Shown here piece by piece: positions 1 to 11,945 of a stretch of DNA of 64,000 nucleotides. Positions within the stretch are counted from its first letter, which is position 1. Every line of letters starts with the position of its first letter. Source of the stretch: Stenogyne calaminthoides (lineage: Eukaryota > Streptophyta > Magnoliopsida > Lamiales > Lamiaceae); contig JBBCBC010000001.1 in assembly GCA_037126765.1 (NCBI GenBank), positions 33,526,804 through 33,590,803 of the forward strand. Direction: 5' to 3'. Position numbers and translations under genes: made by a program. Under the pieces are notes generated by a model. That model did no database searches. It was not told the DNA's origin and saw only the letters and a program-made list of their open reading frames with translations.

Positions 1-1662
1 GAGAGGGTATGTATGATGCGATCTCCCGCATTCTCGAGCATGGGCGGGATAGGTCATTCCCCTTGCCCCATTCCCTGGTCGGCATTTCTGGGAGCGAGTT
101 CCCCATGCCGTGGGCGATCCGCCTGTTGGCGACCTTTTTGAGCGCGATCCTGATTCCTCTGAGGTCATTTGACGAACTCGTCCAACAAACCATCTTCTTA
201 TAGCCTCCAGAGTTGGGGAAGTAAGTCCTTGCATTCGCTCGTGTAGTGGCCTACCTACTCGTGAAAGTGGCAGAACTTGTTGGGGTTCAGCTTGCCTTTG
301 TTCTTGATAGGGCGAGGCGGGAGGAGTAGTTCCCGCTCTCTGATCTGATTGTACACATGTCCGGGAGTCATGCTCAATGCTTCCATCAGCTTGACTGGGA
401 TGTTCTCTTCAAAGGGCTTGAAGTTGTCGGGTGGCTTGTACTGCCCTCCGGCTTTCTTGGAGCTGTTCTTGGGATCTGCGACTTCCTTAGTATCGAAGAG
501 TCGAGATTCTAGTAGCTCCGCAGTGTGGATCAAGTCGCTAGCTCGCCTTCGAAAGTCGGCATAGCTAGTCGGGTACTCGGCAGTCATGCGTCCCCAAAGC
601 TTGGTTCCCTTCTTGAGGCTGGAGACGGCCCCCAGTAGTTTTGCCTCATCCCCTATGGGATCTCCTTCGAGAATGAGTTTGTCGATCCTCTCAATGTAAG
701 ATTGATCGGACTCTGTATCACCCTGCTGAGTGTTCATTAGACGCTGCCTGGTCGCAGGTCGGGGTGCCAAAGCCGTGAAGTGCGTCAAGAACAGCTGATG
801 AGCTTGGTCACTCAGAGTTAAAGAGAAGAGTGACACTTAGTCGCATCGGTTGCGCCCATAGAGGTCATGTAGGAATTGTACTTTGCCGTATGAACCCTTG
901 GGTCTGTGTTTCCACTATAGTGATCTAAGGTCGCTATGTTGATCTTTCTCTCCGGTAGCGCCTGGAGTAAACCATGGCCGAGTGGAAGTGGAGAGTCCGG
1001 TGAGGATGTGATTCGGCCCCTCGATGGCCCACTTTGATTCTCCACATTTCGATAAGTCATTTGGACCGTCCGAAGTCAAAGCCACTGACACGAGCATCGA
1101 TGATCTCCTACTACACCCATCACTGGAGGATCACCACGGTGGGCGGTTGATCCCCTCGGCAATTCATTGTGATGTAGGTTCAGGGCCAGCGCGAGATCGT
1201 GCTCCACCTGATCAGCATGTCGAGGCTCAGATTACACCTCGTCCTCGGTGACCTTTGGTTCTTTCTGGACCCCTAGGTCCCCAAGTCGGTCGAACACATT
1301 GTTTGACCCCGCAGGTCTCTCCAGGAGTCGATGATTCCGAACCACATCATGTTTTGCCGGATCATAGGCCAGTTGAACCATCGAATGTCCCTTCTGGCCG
1401 GAGCGCCCCTATTCTTCAAAGTCCCGGTGTCCTGGGCGACCTTTTTGGATGGGGGTTGCTCGTTTTCGCCGTCGAAGGCGAGGCGTTTTTTGTTAAGGAC
1501 GACCATTACGGTCTTGGCGTCCTCTGGTGTTTGAACCAAGTTCCACCAGTCAGGGGTGATCACCGGAGCCATTGGGCGAATGCGTTGCGAGCTCAGAGAG
1601 ACTTTGTCACCGTCACGGGCATCTATTTCACGTCCGGTAGGATGGACTTGGTTGATCGCCAT
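1..1662 (-). pseudogene. gag: Ty3/Gypsy gag, degenerate
   Basis: Gag forms the capsid that packages element RNA. The start chosen is the ATG at 1662, whose first residues (MAIN, then ...GREIDA) align with the start of the gag at 56465. The best-preserved part is 255-836, a retrotransposon Gag capsid region containing DQAHQLFLTHFTALAPRP and QQGDTESDQSYIERIDKLI. A KFCHFHE segment begins the zinc-knuckle-like tail; a TAG where CAG is expected truncates it (the following frame reads VGHYTSEC). Further breaks are a TAG near 1272, stops and frame changes across 820-1270, and a frameshift near 830. The region 1-254 continues the tail into the post-gag segment. Nonfunctional. Confidence 0.8.
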
Positions 1663-1739
1663 TGCTGGATTGGAAAAATGGGTTTTTTCTCTGAATTGGT
1701 ATAATTCTTCAAGAAAGTGTTCCCACAGACGGCGCCAAT

Positions 1740-2333
1740 TGTTGTACCCGGATTGTATTCTCCGGCCAACAGACAATATGTAAAGATAAGTAGGCGATCA
1801 AAACAAGTAAAAACACAAGATTTGATTACCCAGTTCGTCAGTGAATAAGACTACGTCTGGGGGCGACCAAGCCAGATTTCTTTCACTATATTTTCTGCCT
1901 AGAATACTAAAATGTTCGATCCTTTACAATGAATGATACAGGTTGTTTTTATAGATGTAGAACTAGGTTAAGTGTCTTCATGGGCTTCTCTCGCGGGCTT
2001 GCTAGGGTTTCAGCCGCCAGGATAGGGCTTCCTGGCTTGTTCCGCAATTCTCGCTCCTGGATATACATAACATGATTACGATCCGATAAATCATTAACTA
2101 CCCATATCTTTTCCATATTTATCCTTTATCCGACCTTCCGACCAAGTCGACTCCGACCTACTCGCCTCCCAGGTCACCAAGCGACCTTCACATTCCTCCA
2201 AGTCGCCTCGCGATTTGTGTAGCCTCTTAAGTCGCCTCGCGACCTACCCAGCCAAAGCAAAGTCATCTCTAATGACAAGCGTAATATGGAGAAACACTGC
2301 CACTGGCAAGTCGGACTATTTCATGTTACAACA
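1740..2333 (-). repeat. 5' LTR of the left Gypsy element
   Basis: About 594 bp with terminal TGTTGTAC...GTTACAACA ends as read on plus. On the minus strand a TATAAAAA box sits at 1946-1953. The PBS abuts the LTR at 1738. It is shorter than the 641-bp LTRs of the right-hand family member, so it is a diverged or internally deleted copy. Confidence 0.8.
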
Positions 2334-3195
2334 TACCACAAAATGAAAATTGATTCCGACTCTGAAATAACTTTATATACGTCGAAGATGCACATGATTG
2401 GGGAATGAGAAACACTTAAAAAGCTTTAAATCTGTAAAAGAAAGAGATAACAATAATTAGGGGAGAAGAAGAAGAATCCTAACTAAAAAAAATTCGTACC
2501 TTTACACTATAGATTGCGGCAAAGGGAAGACTGAATATGAGCTGAAAATCAATTGCCTGAAACCAGAAACAATTAAATATCTAAAATATAATCATACAAT
2601 AATCAATACCCAGACCCCTGAAGATGGCAGCGATGACAAACTGCAGTAAATCCATCCATTTCTCTAACCAAGTTGTTTTGCCCACTGTTGTAACCACTTC
2701 TCTTTCAATATTAAGTAAAGTTTCGAAATCAGAAAATAACTGTTACTGTGCAGGAAAACTTACAGAGAATAAAGCAGTCCGCCCGCTAATCGTTAAATGC
2801 ATGCATCCAATCGTGAGTAAATCGAATCAAATCATCATCGTTCCATGAACCCTTGTCGCATCCATCACCGCCGACCCCGTTCCAGGATCTCTCAGGGCAT
2901 CCGCGGGCGATCTGTATATCTGAATCGCGAGTCGTTCAGAATCAAATCGTCGCCTGTTTCAGTTATCCCTTGTCGCATACCGTGCACGGCTCCTGTCTGA
3001 TATTTTGCGCAGAGAAGAAAGAAGAAAATAGGTGAAGAGGCGGATGAAAATAGGTGAAGAGGCTGTCAGATTTTTTTTGGCGCAGGGAAAAAATAGGTGA
3101 AGAGGATGATGGTAAAATTAATAGGTTAAAAAATTATAAAGATGACACGTGGCAGCAGAGTAGAGGCGACACTTGGCAGTATTATGTGAGTGCAA
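2334..3195. other. AT-rich sequence of unknown origin
   Basis: No recognisable gene. A stop-free minus-strand stretch of about 50 codons around 2600-2750 (containing TTWLEKWMDLLQ) could be a captured exon, but I do not recognise it. Around 3010-3105 there are three imperfect copies of an AAAATAGGTGAAGAGG motif. The segment may be interior to the minus-strand Helitron whose 5' end is at 3216. Confidence 0.3.
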
Positions 3196-3216
3196 CTCTC
3201 CTATTATAATATAAGA
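3196..3216 (-). mobile_element. Helitron 5' terminus, minus orientation
   Basis: Read on minus, TCTTATATTATAATAGGAG follows two A residues. The same terminal 19 bases start the plus-strand Helitron at 3645. Helitrons begin with TC and insert after A, which fits. The 3' end (hairpin plus CTRRT) was not found to the left; the Gypsy element at 1-2333 may have separated it or it lies outside the window. Confidence 0.55.
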
Positions 3217-3452
3217 TTCAACTCCCACCCATCTTAGACTTCTAACAATTCTAAACATTAATACTCCACAAACATATCATATCTGCTTTATCGAATAAAT
3301 CTACAAAATATCTAAGCAGAAACTGTACAATATGTTACTATTCAAACGAATATATTCACATGACTCTTTTCTATGCAATTTTAATTTTTGTGATGGAATA
3401 AATTGTTGACCAGTTGTAGGAGAAAGAGTGATGAATGAGTAGGGAGTATGTT

Positions 3453-3511
3453 GGGGAGAGGGAGGGAGGGAGGGGGGAGGGAGGGAGAGGGAGAGGGAGA
3501 GGGAGAGAGAG
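3453..3511. repeat. G-rich GGGA/GAGGGA purine tract
   Basis: About 59 bp of GGGAGGGAGGGAGGGGGG followed by GGGAGA units. It has four or more closely spaced G3 runs, so it could form a G-quadruplex on the plus strand. It lies between the two facing Helitron 5' ends. Confidence 0.85.
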
Positions 3512-4631
3512 TAAATGAGGCAATGCACGTAACAGTTTGGAGGAGAAGCAACGTGACCCTTGTTAAACAACTCAATACCAGAGAAACGTTATACCTCTGT
3601 AACTATTTTTATTCCAAGTAGTTCATATCACAATTTAATGGTAATCTTATATTATAATAGGAGGATTACACCTCCAAAATGCTGCCAAGAATCAGCTCCA
3701 TCTTAATGACACGTGCCTTGAAAATAATCTCAAACATGTAATTTTAAATTTTCCATTTGCCTAATTCAGTAATTCTCCCATTTTACGTTTGGAAAGTTAA
3801 AACAGTAATTACTCATTGGACTAATAACTTTCAAAACCACACCGCTCCCTCATAAACGCAGGAAGTGCGAGAGATTGCTGAACGAAACGGACGGATCTGC
3901 GAAAACTGGAGAGACGGCGACGTATTCAACACGATTCAAATTCTGGAGAGACGACGACGGATAGGACACCCATGGATCCGACGCCACAACGAGCAAAGGA
4001 TCTCGGACTCGAGCTAAAGTTTCAAGGTCCTACACTATTACATGTTTTACATCCACACAAACTCTATCTTAGTAATTACCTGATAACGGTTCGAATTAAT
4101 TTTATTTTTTAATCTAGGTGGTTTTGATTGATCGGTGGATCACGGTTCGAATTAATTTTTCAATCGACAGTTTTTTCATTTTTCAAATTGATGTTGGGTT
4201 GCTACTTTTTGTCGATTTTTTGCTGAAATTTTTTATTCCTTCAGTGTGTCTATACTCCTGGGTTGTTACAGATTCTGGGATTGTTTTGACGAATTTTGGG
4301 ACGCTGCAGATTCATTCATATCAATTCTGGGTTGCTACAATTGATGTTTGATTATTTTGATGTTCTAACGGTGATCAAATTTGAAGATTCTTGCAATTGC
4401 TCTGATGAAGATGACAATGAAATGAGATTTTATTATTACAGAGGATATTAAGTATTTACTGCTGAGATATTATGACTTATTTGTTGAATTGTGATTATAA
4501 GAGTACATATTAAAGTGGTTTTTTCGTACATATTTTGTTACAGGATATTAATGCATCATGGGCAAATATGTATCTCAGGTGACGACGGTGACCTGGATCC
4601 CACGACCAGCGCCCAACGTGGATCTCTCACG

Positions 4632-4859
4632 AACCCTCATTAGGTACACTCTGTCATTCTCCTTCACAGCCCTCTCCAGATTACGGTTCATATTAGTTTC
4701 TAAATAATTTATTGCATCCAAGGGCTGCTGGGCTGCCCCTCTTTGCGCTGACTTTTTTGCCTCAGACAAGGCATTAATCCCACTTCTTAAGCATGCAATT
4801 TCCTCAGATATCTCTTCTTCATCATGTAGCTCTAAACTATATCTATAGCAAGCTTCAAC
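4632..4859 (-). pseudogene. ALIX: Captured BRO1-domain (ALIX-like) exon fragment
   Basis: The minus-strand ORF 4868-4575 (97 codons) contains VEACYRYSLELHDEEEI, then GAAQQPLDAINYLE and NRNLERAVKENDRVYLMRV. This is the C-terminal part of a plant BRO1 domain as in ALIX, an ESCRT-III-binding adaptor of multivesicular-body sorting. Similarity covers roughly residues 4-79 and stops abruptly after VYLMRV; the remaining 18 residues are unrelated. The 5' side reads TTTGTTTTATGTTG, which looks like an intron acceptor with its AG damaged. The exon lies antisense inside the Helitron, so it is a transduplicated fragment rather than a gene. The BRO1 assignment is from memory of the family. Confidence 0.75.
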
Positions 4860-5005
4860 ATAAAACAAAGATTTTTAAGCTCTCAATTTAATTAGTAGTT
4901 GGAATGTTTTTTTATCGTTTTTAGATTTGTCGATCAGATAATTTAGTTAGTAGATGGTGAAAGCTTTCTCTGATATTGGTGCATAATGTATGATTATTTT
5001 TTGTG

Positions 5006-5545
5006 GGGTTAATTTCACTTTTGGTCACCGAGTTTCACCCTTCATCAAAATTAGTCACTTAACTACACTTTTTTTAATCAGACATGGTGACAATGTTATT
5101 TCACCGTAAAAAAACTAATGGGGGCAACATAAGTAGCGCGAATTACAATAGGTTCCTTTATTTTTTATCCCCAATTCACCGTGCCTCTTTCCCCTTTTTC
5201 CAAGCTTTAATTTCTCTTCAACTTCAATCTATTTCTCTCCAATTCATAATCCCTGGTGCTCAAATTTCTCAACCCCTGCATCAGTGGAGTCCATAGACAT
5301 TGTTTTTGTTTTTTCCCTCAACAAAAGCGTTCGAGGCCGATCGGTGGAGTCCACAGACACTGATTAATGTAATTCGCGCCACTTCAGTTTGCTCCCATTA
5401 GTTTTCTGGCGGTAAAATAACGTTGTCACCAAGTCTGATTAGAAAAGTGTAGTTAAGTGACTAATTTTGATGAAGGATGAAACTCGGTGACCAAAAGTGA
5501 AATATAATTGAGGTAAAGTTTAGTGACCAAAAGTGAAATTAATCC
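5006..5545. mobile_element. Mutator-type foldback MITE, 9-bp TSD
   Basis: Long terminal inverted repeats start GGGTTAATTTCACTTTTGG and end with the complement of GGATTAATTTCACTTTTGG. They pair over most of the left 130 bp and right 170 bp. The flanking 9-bp direct repeat TTTTTTGTG (4997-5005 and 5546-5554) is exact. Nine-bp TSDs with long TIRs are typical of Mutator-like elements. No transposase; the short ORFs inside are incidental. Confidence 0.85.
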
Positions 5546-5554
5546 TTTTTTGTG

Positions 5555-7205
5555 AGCTTGGAAATTCGATATGTGAAAAATGAATTATCAACATTTTAGG
5601 CAAAATAAATGTTTTGCTAAGTATACGTGTTTGTCTGGCGTTTTATCACTTTTTATTTGTTATTTGGTGTAATTAAATTGTTTGTTATTTGTACATTGTG
5701 AAGAGACCTGGGAGTTCATTAGATAGTTCTTTCAATGGTATCCAATTGTTGATCCATCCCCTGACTCCAACACTATGAGGTTATTTTGTTTGCTCCTATT
5801 ATCATTCTTAATTATAGTATTTTTGCTTTGATTTCTGAAATTGGCTATTGGTCATTCACATTATAAATGAGCTTATGAGTTTTACCACGCTGTTATTGTT
5901 AATATTAGAGCTCAGATTGGCTTGAGCTCAAGTTTTCTCTTTAATTAAATAAAATTCTGTGCGAGTCTGCAGGTTTGAAGTTGTTTGTAGATGACAATTT
6001 GCAAATTGTACTGATTTTTCTTATATTGAGTTTTTTTAGATGTACTGATTGTTGAGTAGCTGAGATGGAATATTGAAAAAGCAAAGATTAGATAGAGTGT
6101 TTCTTCATGTCAAGGTTAATGAATCTTGATCGGCATTTGAGTGAAGAAATAAGAAAATGACGCTGATTTTTTAATAGATCGAATGGATTTCGTTTCTAGA
6201 TAAAGGTTAAAGAAAATAAATTCTTTGATTATTTAATTGTTCCTATGATTTTTTTGCCAGATCGAATGAATCAACGACCCAATGCGTATCTGATTTGGAA
6301 TTCAGTTACCCATTTTACGTGTTGCAGATAAAAGATATTTCTACACAGAGGATACATTATATGAGAATCAAAGGCAAGCCAAGTGATTTCCTCGAAAATC
6401 TTGAACATAAAGAAAACCTGAAGAAATGATAACAGGACTGCATAGACAATGAACGACATATGATACCTGGAGTCATGATCATCTTACTATTAAGCAAACA
6501 ATGCTACACACATCAACACATGCTAAACTAAAAAAGATCACAAAAATTAAGGTTCCAATAGAAATCAATCTACCATCTTTGAATTTATCTACTTAGTGTT
6601 TACGGGCATATTTCTATATATAAAGATTGATTTGCATGGGTTACATAATTTGTTAATCTGCAATCAACCAAATAATATGTTAATCTATTTTTTAAAGTTG
6701 CACTCAACAATTTTTTTTTTTTTTTTGTACACCTACAAAATAATAACTATTAAATACAGAAAGACAAATAAATACCAGAAAATGAATCATTAAAATTACA
6801 AATGAGGTAGATGAGTTGTGACCTCCAACATAAAAGTTTCAGCAACAATGTCTATACATATATAATTACATAAAATGAATCATTAAAATATCATCATGCA
6901 ACATTTGAGTATTACATAAATTATAGGGGGAAAAAAAAACCTGTTCAGCCCCTCTTAGGAAACAACTTCTAATATGACACCAGTTAATCCAGTCCTCTTG
7001 CAAGACTAAAGTTAAAAACTACTCTGTCAACACACCTGGACTTCGTCTGATCTTTGAATTAAATCTCCAATTCATTTAGTGCAACTTAAGTTTCACTGTT
7101 TGATAGAGCATATTTGCACTAATTCAAAGCACATGTAAGAATAATAGAAAATAGAACAAACCTTTCTTAGCACATACATAATACATTACATATTATTACT
7201 TTAAA
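5555..7205. other. Helitron interior, no recognisable gene
   Basis: AT-rich, with short ORFs below 70 codons and a poly-T run near 6711-6726. Codon-like stretches near 5705-5780 and 6270-6460 may be eroded captured exons, but none resembles a family I can name. Confidence 0.4.
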
Positions 7206-7210
7206 AAATA

Positions 7211-8949
7211 TGTTGGGATATTTTAGTTTTAATGAATTATTCCAAAACATTATCAACTTGTGTTTTTGAAGCTAATATACAGATAACAAGTTGAGGGGGA
7301 ACGAGAGAACAAGTTGAGGGGGAACTCACGAAATCAGACGAAGATGATCGAGATCAGACGAGGCTGCAGACGAGACTGATCGAGATCAGATGAGTAAGAT
7401 GAGTTCAAGAGTTAACTGATGAGCTGAGCAAAATTAGAAGAGAAGAAAAGCTAAGTCACCGATCGAAGATCGGATGACCTCGATCGATGACCGTAACGCA
7501 CGGATCGATGATCGGAAGAGCGCACAAAGTCGATCGTAAAGAAACTAACCGTAAGATCGTAAGAGAAGGTTGCAGATCAGAAGAGGAGCAGATGAGACTG
7601 ATCGAGATCAGACGTGATCGAGATCAGATATGAAGATGAGCAGATGATTGAGATCAGATGTGCTAAACTGATATGCTAACCAAATATGCTAACCTGATGT
7701 ACTAATCTGATGCAAATATACTGATATGCCGACTGATGCTATAATCGATCCGATCATGTGAAAGCCGATCGGATCAAAGTAGAAGAAATCGATATCGAGA
7801 ACCGTAAATGCGATACGGATCGTGAAAAGAAGTCATCGTAAGAGAAGTCATCGAAGTCATATTCACCGAGAATCGAACGCCGCCGATGATCGGTTAGCTC
7901 GAGTGTTAGTGGACCGAGGCCGAGGATGTTCAAGACGGAAGAATTGAACTCGGTCACCGAGTGTCAAGATGCTCGATCGCATAAGGTCCGGCCAAGAGAA
8001 GTCACCAAGGCTCGATAGACCAAGGCTCGGGATGGAATCAAGACACCGAGACTCAGAGAATCTCGAATGATTCCAAGGCGAGGAATCTCGAGGAATATAG
8101 CCGTTAGAATCACCGACGTGGACCAATGAGAGGAAGACAACCACCGAAAAGTTCGCAAAAAAAGTTATTAGAATAGTATGGATTTGAATGTGACTCCATC
8201 CAACCAGAATATTCAAATCCACACTATAAATACAAGTTCTTCCTTCATTATTTGTGTGGAAGAATGCGTGAAACATCTATCAAGCCAAATCATCTATCAT
8301 TCCCACCATAGAACACAGAGAAAGAAATACACGCATATATTCAAAGAGTGTTCTAGAACCCAATCTAAGCAACCCACGATGTATCTTAAGCTTAGAGATT
8401 TTTTCTCATCCCAAAGCATTGAGGCTAAACAAATGTAAGGGAAAATCTCACCATAGTTGGAAACAAAACAAACCTTACCCAAATCAGTCAGTTAAGTTTG
8501 TAGGTGAGTGTGGACTCGGTAAACATCTAGCAATCCCGAAAGGGAGGGTAGACAATCCCGAGTGAGGGTGATAAGTCCCGTTGGAGTGTGAACTCGGTAA
8601 ACATCTGTAGGCAATCTCGAGTGAGGGTGATAAGTCCCGTTGGAGTGTGAGCTCGTTAAATATCTAGAGGCGAACCCGAGAGGGTGATAAGTCCAGTTGA
8701 AGGAATTTCCCTAGGAACAGGGAGATTGGATGTAGGAGCTTGAGTCTCCGAACCACTATACTTTGTTGTGTTCTTTTTGTTTTACGTTCTTATCTTGTCA
8801 TATGCATTCGATTATAAGCAAAACACAACACATGAGCTTAAAAATGCAAAAATCTGTAATCACCATTCCTTCACCCCTGTTTTTATATGCACCGCAATGA
8901 AATGTTTTGCTTCCGCTCGCACAAAATGGGTTTTCCACCGGGACCATCA
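7211..8949 (+). mobile_element. Solo LTR of the short Sirevirus-related family
   Basis: Starts TGTTGGGATATTTTAG and ends GGGACCATCA, with 5-bp TSDs AAATA (7206-7210, 8950-8954). It matches the LTRs at 39715, 41718 and 45050. A TATAAATA promoter box lies at 8225-8232. No internal region is present, so it is a solo LTR left by recombination between LTRs. The stretch 7460-8120 has many CAG/CTG sites changed to CG-type triplets relative to the other copies. Confidence 0.9.
8504..8700 (+). repeat. About 62-bp tandem repeat within LTR
   Basis: Three imperfect units built on ACTCGGTAAACATCT, then ATCCCGAG, then GTGATAAGTCCCGTT. The same block recurs in the other LTR copies at about 40938-41100, 42970-43140 and, inverted, 45290-45470. 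Confidence 0.75.
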
Positions 8950-8954
8950 AAATA

Positions 8955-9957
8955 ATTGGTTCTGCCTCTGCATGAAAGAATGTCAAGTAGAAGGTATTAA
9001 ATGTCCTTTATTAATTAAACTTTTCACCAGTGCACTCACAATTTCCTTTTAAATCTGCTAAAATCTTTGCTTGTCTAATTTATCAAACATACCAATTGGC
9101 CAATCCACGTGGCCTTCACAATGCTATTGAATTCATAAATGACGGGTTTATTGAAAATTCAATTATCAAATTAACCTTTATCATACCTCTTTGGATGATT
9201 CTTCTTCTCACATGTGTTGAAAAGAATTTGGACATGAACCTTTCAAAATATTTACCTTCAGCTCAAAGAGGCTTAATATTAGCTCTACATTGAGCTCGGC
9301 ATTGTATGATGAATATGACTTCTTGGTGTTTATTTTGCTAGGATAGTGGATTGGGATGAAAGACTGACTTCACAATATTAGTATAGAAGATGAGAAGTTG
9401 AAGAAGGAAGAACATAATCTCTCAGTTGAGAGGGAAGTTGAGAAGGTTGATAAAGGAAGAAAAGACAAAGGTGGAACTTGAACTTGAAACCAAATCAATG
9501 GTGAAAGCACGAGAAAGAAAATTTCAATAAGAAAAAATAGAACAAGAGAGACAAGAGGGGTGATTAGGATGTAGAACATGTAATAGAGAAGGAAGGAGAT
9601 AAGGAGATAAAAAGAAGAAAAATTAGGACATTATGATATCGAAAATAACGAGTCACTCTCCTGCTTTTGTCACATATCACAATGGAGATGGATATATGAA
9701 ATTAGAATATTATTTATCTAAGTTAATATAGAGAGAGATAGATTGGGAGCAAGTCTAAAAAATATTAAAGGAGTGACATTTTAAAATTAAAAAATTATAT
9801 AGCTATTTTTATTTGACGGTTTGTGAAAAAAGAACAAAGGTGTTTCTTAGTCCGGTCAATTTTTATTGTTTAGTATTTTGTGCTTTCAATGATTAATTCA
9901 TAAAAAGCTAAACGAGTAATATAATTCAATGCCGTCAAAGTGAATATATAAATAAAA
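8955..9957. other. Helitron 3' interior
   Basis: No recognised gene. An ORF of 87 codons (9030-9293, plus) has no family I know. A strongly purine-rich stretch (GA/GAA) spans roughly 9380-9640. Confidence 0.35.
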
Positions 9958-9990
9958 CAGGCCCGTGTATAGCTCGGGCAAAAGACTAGT
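9958..9990 (+). other. Helitron 3' terminal hairpin and CTAGT
   Basis: GCCCG and CGGGC arms (9961-9965, 9975-9979) enclose a short loop and are followed 11 bases later by CTAGT at 9986-9990. This is the replication-terminator-like signal of Helitrons. Confidence 0.8.
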
Positions 9991-10881
9991 TAAATTAAAA
10001 TACGAAAAACTCATTAAAATAGTCACAGCATCTTCTTTAAATTCAATAAAGACAGTATACCACCATTAAATTGACAACAAAACTAATGATTATATTCTCA
10101 AAGAACTCATAAATTGAAGAATTCAATGTCAATAAATCTAAAATTATGAACCTAATGCTTGTCCTATCACACAAATTGAAGAAACTAGTGTCCATTCACT
10201 AATACAGATTTGGCTTTGCACAGCCCTTAAAAAAGGCCTTACACGACGGTTATAACAGCTGTCCAAGTAACAGTTGTCTAAGCTTAGACAACTGTTAAAA
10301 AACCGCTGTGCAAAAGTGGAGCTTAGACAGCGGTTTTTAACTGCTGTCCAAAATATATGCTTAGACAGCTGTTAAAAACCGCTTTGCAAGATGCCACATA
10401 GAAAGCGGTTAAAAACCGTTGTCTAAGTATCAAAATTGATAACTAGACAATGGTTTTTAGCCCCGAACCAACAAATCTTATATATAAGTCACCAAGCCTC
10501 CCAATTAATTGAGGCAATTATTCGCTTTCATGGGGGACCGAACACGGGACCTTGGGCGCCTGAGCGGGGATCAATTTCGTTCGGGCACTTGCTTTCTTGC
10601 GTTTACTTAATGAAATTAATTCTATGTGTTCTAAAAATTATTTTTTCTTACAATTTTTTTTTAAAATTCTTTATTTCAATTATCTTATTTATTAATTCAT
10701 TCACATTTTTATATAATAATTTTTTATATAAATTTAAATTTAAATTAAATTATATTAAAATTATATTTTTTACTTGTTTTTTTTTAAAAAGTACTACCTT
10801 TCTTTTAAACTTGTAATACCTTTTCCTTCTAAACAAGTAATATTTTTCTATCTAAATAAGTAATATTTTTATTTCTTTAAA

Positions 10882-11655
10882 GGGACCTTCTACGGTCAGG
10901 AAAACCTTCGTCATTCCTTACGTTATAAATTCTCTAATTACCATTGGATTATTGATCCAACGAATGAGATTCATTTTTTATGATTGCACTTCACATTAGT
11001 GTGTTTGCACTTTGCTATATGCAATTGCCCTAGTAAAAAAATTAAAATAATAATGAAAAAAATATCAAATGACCAAATTATCTTTATAATGTAAAAAAAT
11101 CATTAATTATAAAATTATATTTTCATTTTTAAATCAAAATATTTTAAACATATCAAATTTATTATAATCATAAACGAAAAATTTATGATTAACATCAAAG
11201 CACATCAAACTCAGCCCCGTTCATGTAATTTATTTCATCCTACCATCTTGACAGTTTTTTCAAGAGACCAAAGAAAAAATAGATAGGGTAATTTATGAAA
11301 TAAACTCAGACCAATTCTGTCGCAGGCACCCAACCATACCAAATATATGTTTTATGTAAAAAATTTGATGTGATTTTGTATATTTCTAAATTGGTGTAAC
11401 TGAAAAGATGGAAAATATATATATACAAATTAGACGAAAATATGTCTTGAAAATGATTATTATAATATAATAATTTTTAAAAAAAATATTATTATAAGGA
11501 TATTTTAGTAATTTTATATTATTTAAAAAAAATAAAAATTATTTTGCCTCACAGCTACACCAGATCGCTAATGGCGAAGGTAGATGACGTGGCAATTTCT
11601 TATTGGTTTCCTACCGTCAGGAATGGCGAAGTCTTTTCTGACCGTAGAAAAACCC
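10882..11655. mobile_element. Foldback MITE inside the CACTA element
   Basis: Terminal inverted repeats share TCTACGGTCAG, TTCG and CATTCCT, spanning about 38 bp at each end (GGGACCTTCTACGGTC... and ...GACCGTAGAAAAACCC). It interrupts the AAACAAGTAATATTTTT tandem array. I could not find a clean TSD, so the superfamily is left open. Confidence 0.6.
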
Positions 11656-11945
11656 ATCTTTTTTAAACAAGTAATATTTTTTCATCTAAACAAGTAATAT
11701 TTTTCTTTAAACAAGTTATACCTTTCTATCTAAATAAGTAATATTTTTTCAACTAAACAAGTAATATTTTTCTATCTAAATAAGTAATATTTTTCTTTAA
11801 ACAAGTAATACTTTTTCATCTAAACAAGTAATATTTTTCTTTAAACAAGTTATACATTTCTATTTAAACAAGTAATATTTTTCTATTTAAACAAGTAATA
11901 CTTTTCTATCTAAACAAGTAATATTTTTCTATCTAAATAGGTAAT
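11656..11945. repeat. AT-rich tandem array (AAACAAGTAATATTTTTCTATCT units)
   Basis: About ten to twelve copies with periods of roughly 21-29 bp. Two or three further units lie on the other side of the foldback element at 10796-10881, showing that the insertion happened inside the array. Confidence 0.8.

Larger units (their letters stand above)
1..2333 (-). mobile_element. Ty3/Gypsy LTR retrotransposon, 5' part, runs off the left edge
   Basis: Read on the minus strand, this starts with an LTR (1740-2333), then a PBS-like GGCGCCGTCTGTGGG at 1721-1738, then a broken gag running to the window edge. LTR ends, PBS and Gag all match the plus-strand element at 55749-59949, so both belong to one family. 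The base after the LTR is followed by TACCA, the expected 5-bp target duplication, but its partner lies outside the window. No protease, RT or integrase is visible in the part present. The GCGCCGTCTGTGGG PBS is common in plant Tat/Ogre-like Gypsy elements; that lineage is an inference. Confidence 0.85.
3645..9990 (+). mobile_element. Non-autonomous Helitron
   Basis: The 5' end TCTTATATTATAATAGGAG follows an A (3644). The 3' end is a GCCCG/CGGGC hairpin (9961-9979) followed by AAAAGACTAGT at 9990, with T next. TC at the start, CTAGT at the end, a subterminal hairpin and insertion between A and T are the standard Helitron hallmarks. No Rep/helicase ORF is present, so it depends on an autonomous partner. 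It carries an antisense BRO1/ALIX exon, a Mutator-type foldback element (5006-5545) and a later solo LTR (7211-8949). Without those insertions it is about 4.1 kb. Confidence 0.75.

Noticed and set aside
3301..3575. Ser/Leu/Pro-rich minus ORFs
   Set aside because: Translations of the purine tract; low complexity only.
10180..10190. ACTAGT as a second Helitron 3' end
   Set aside because: No hairpin precedes it, unlike the end at 9990.
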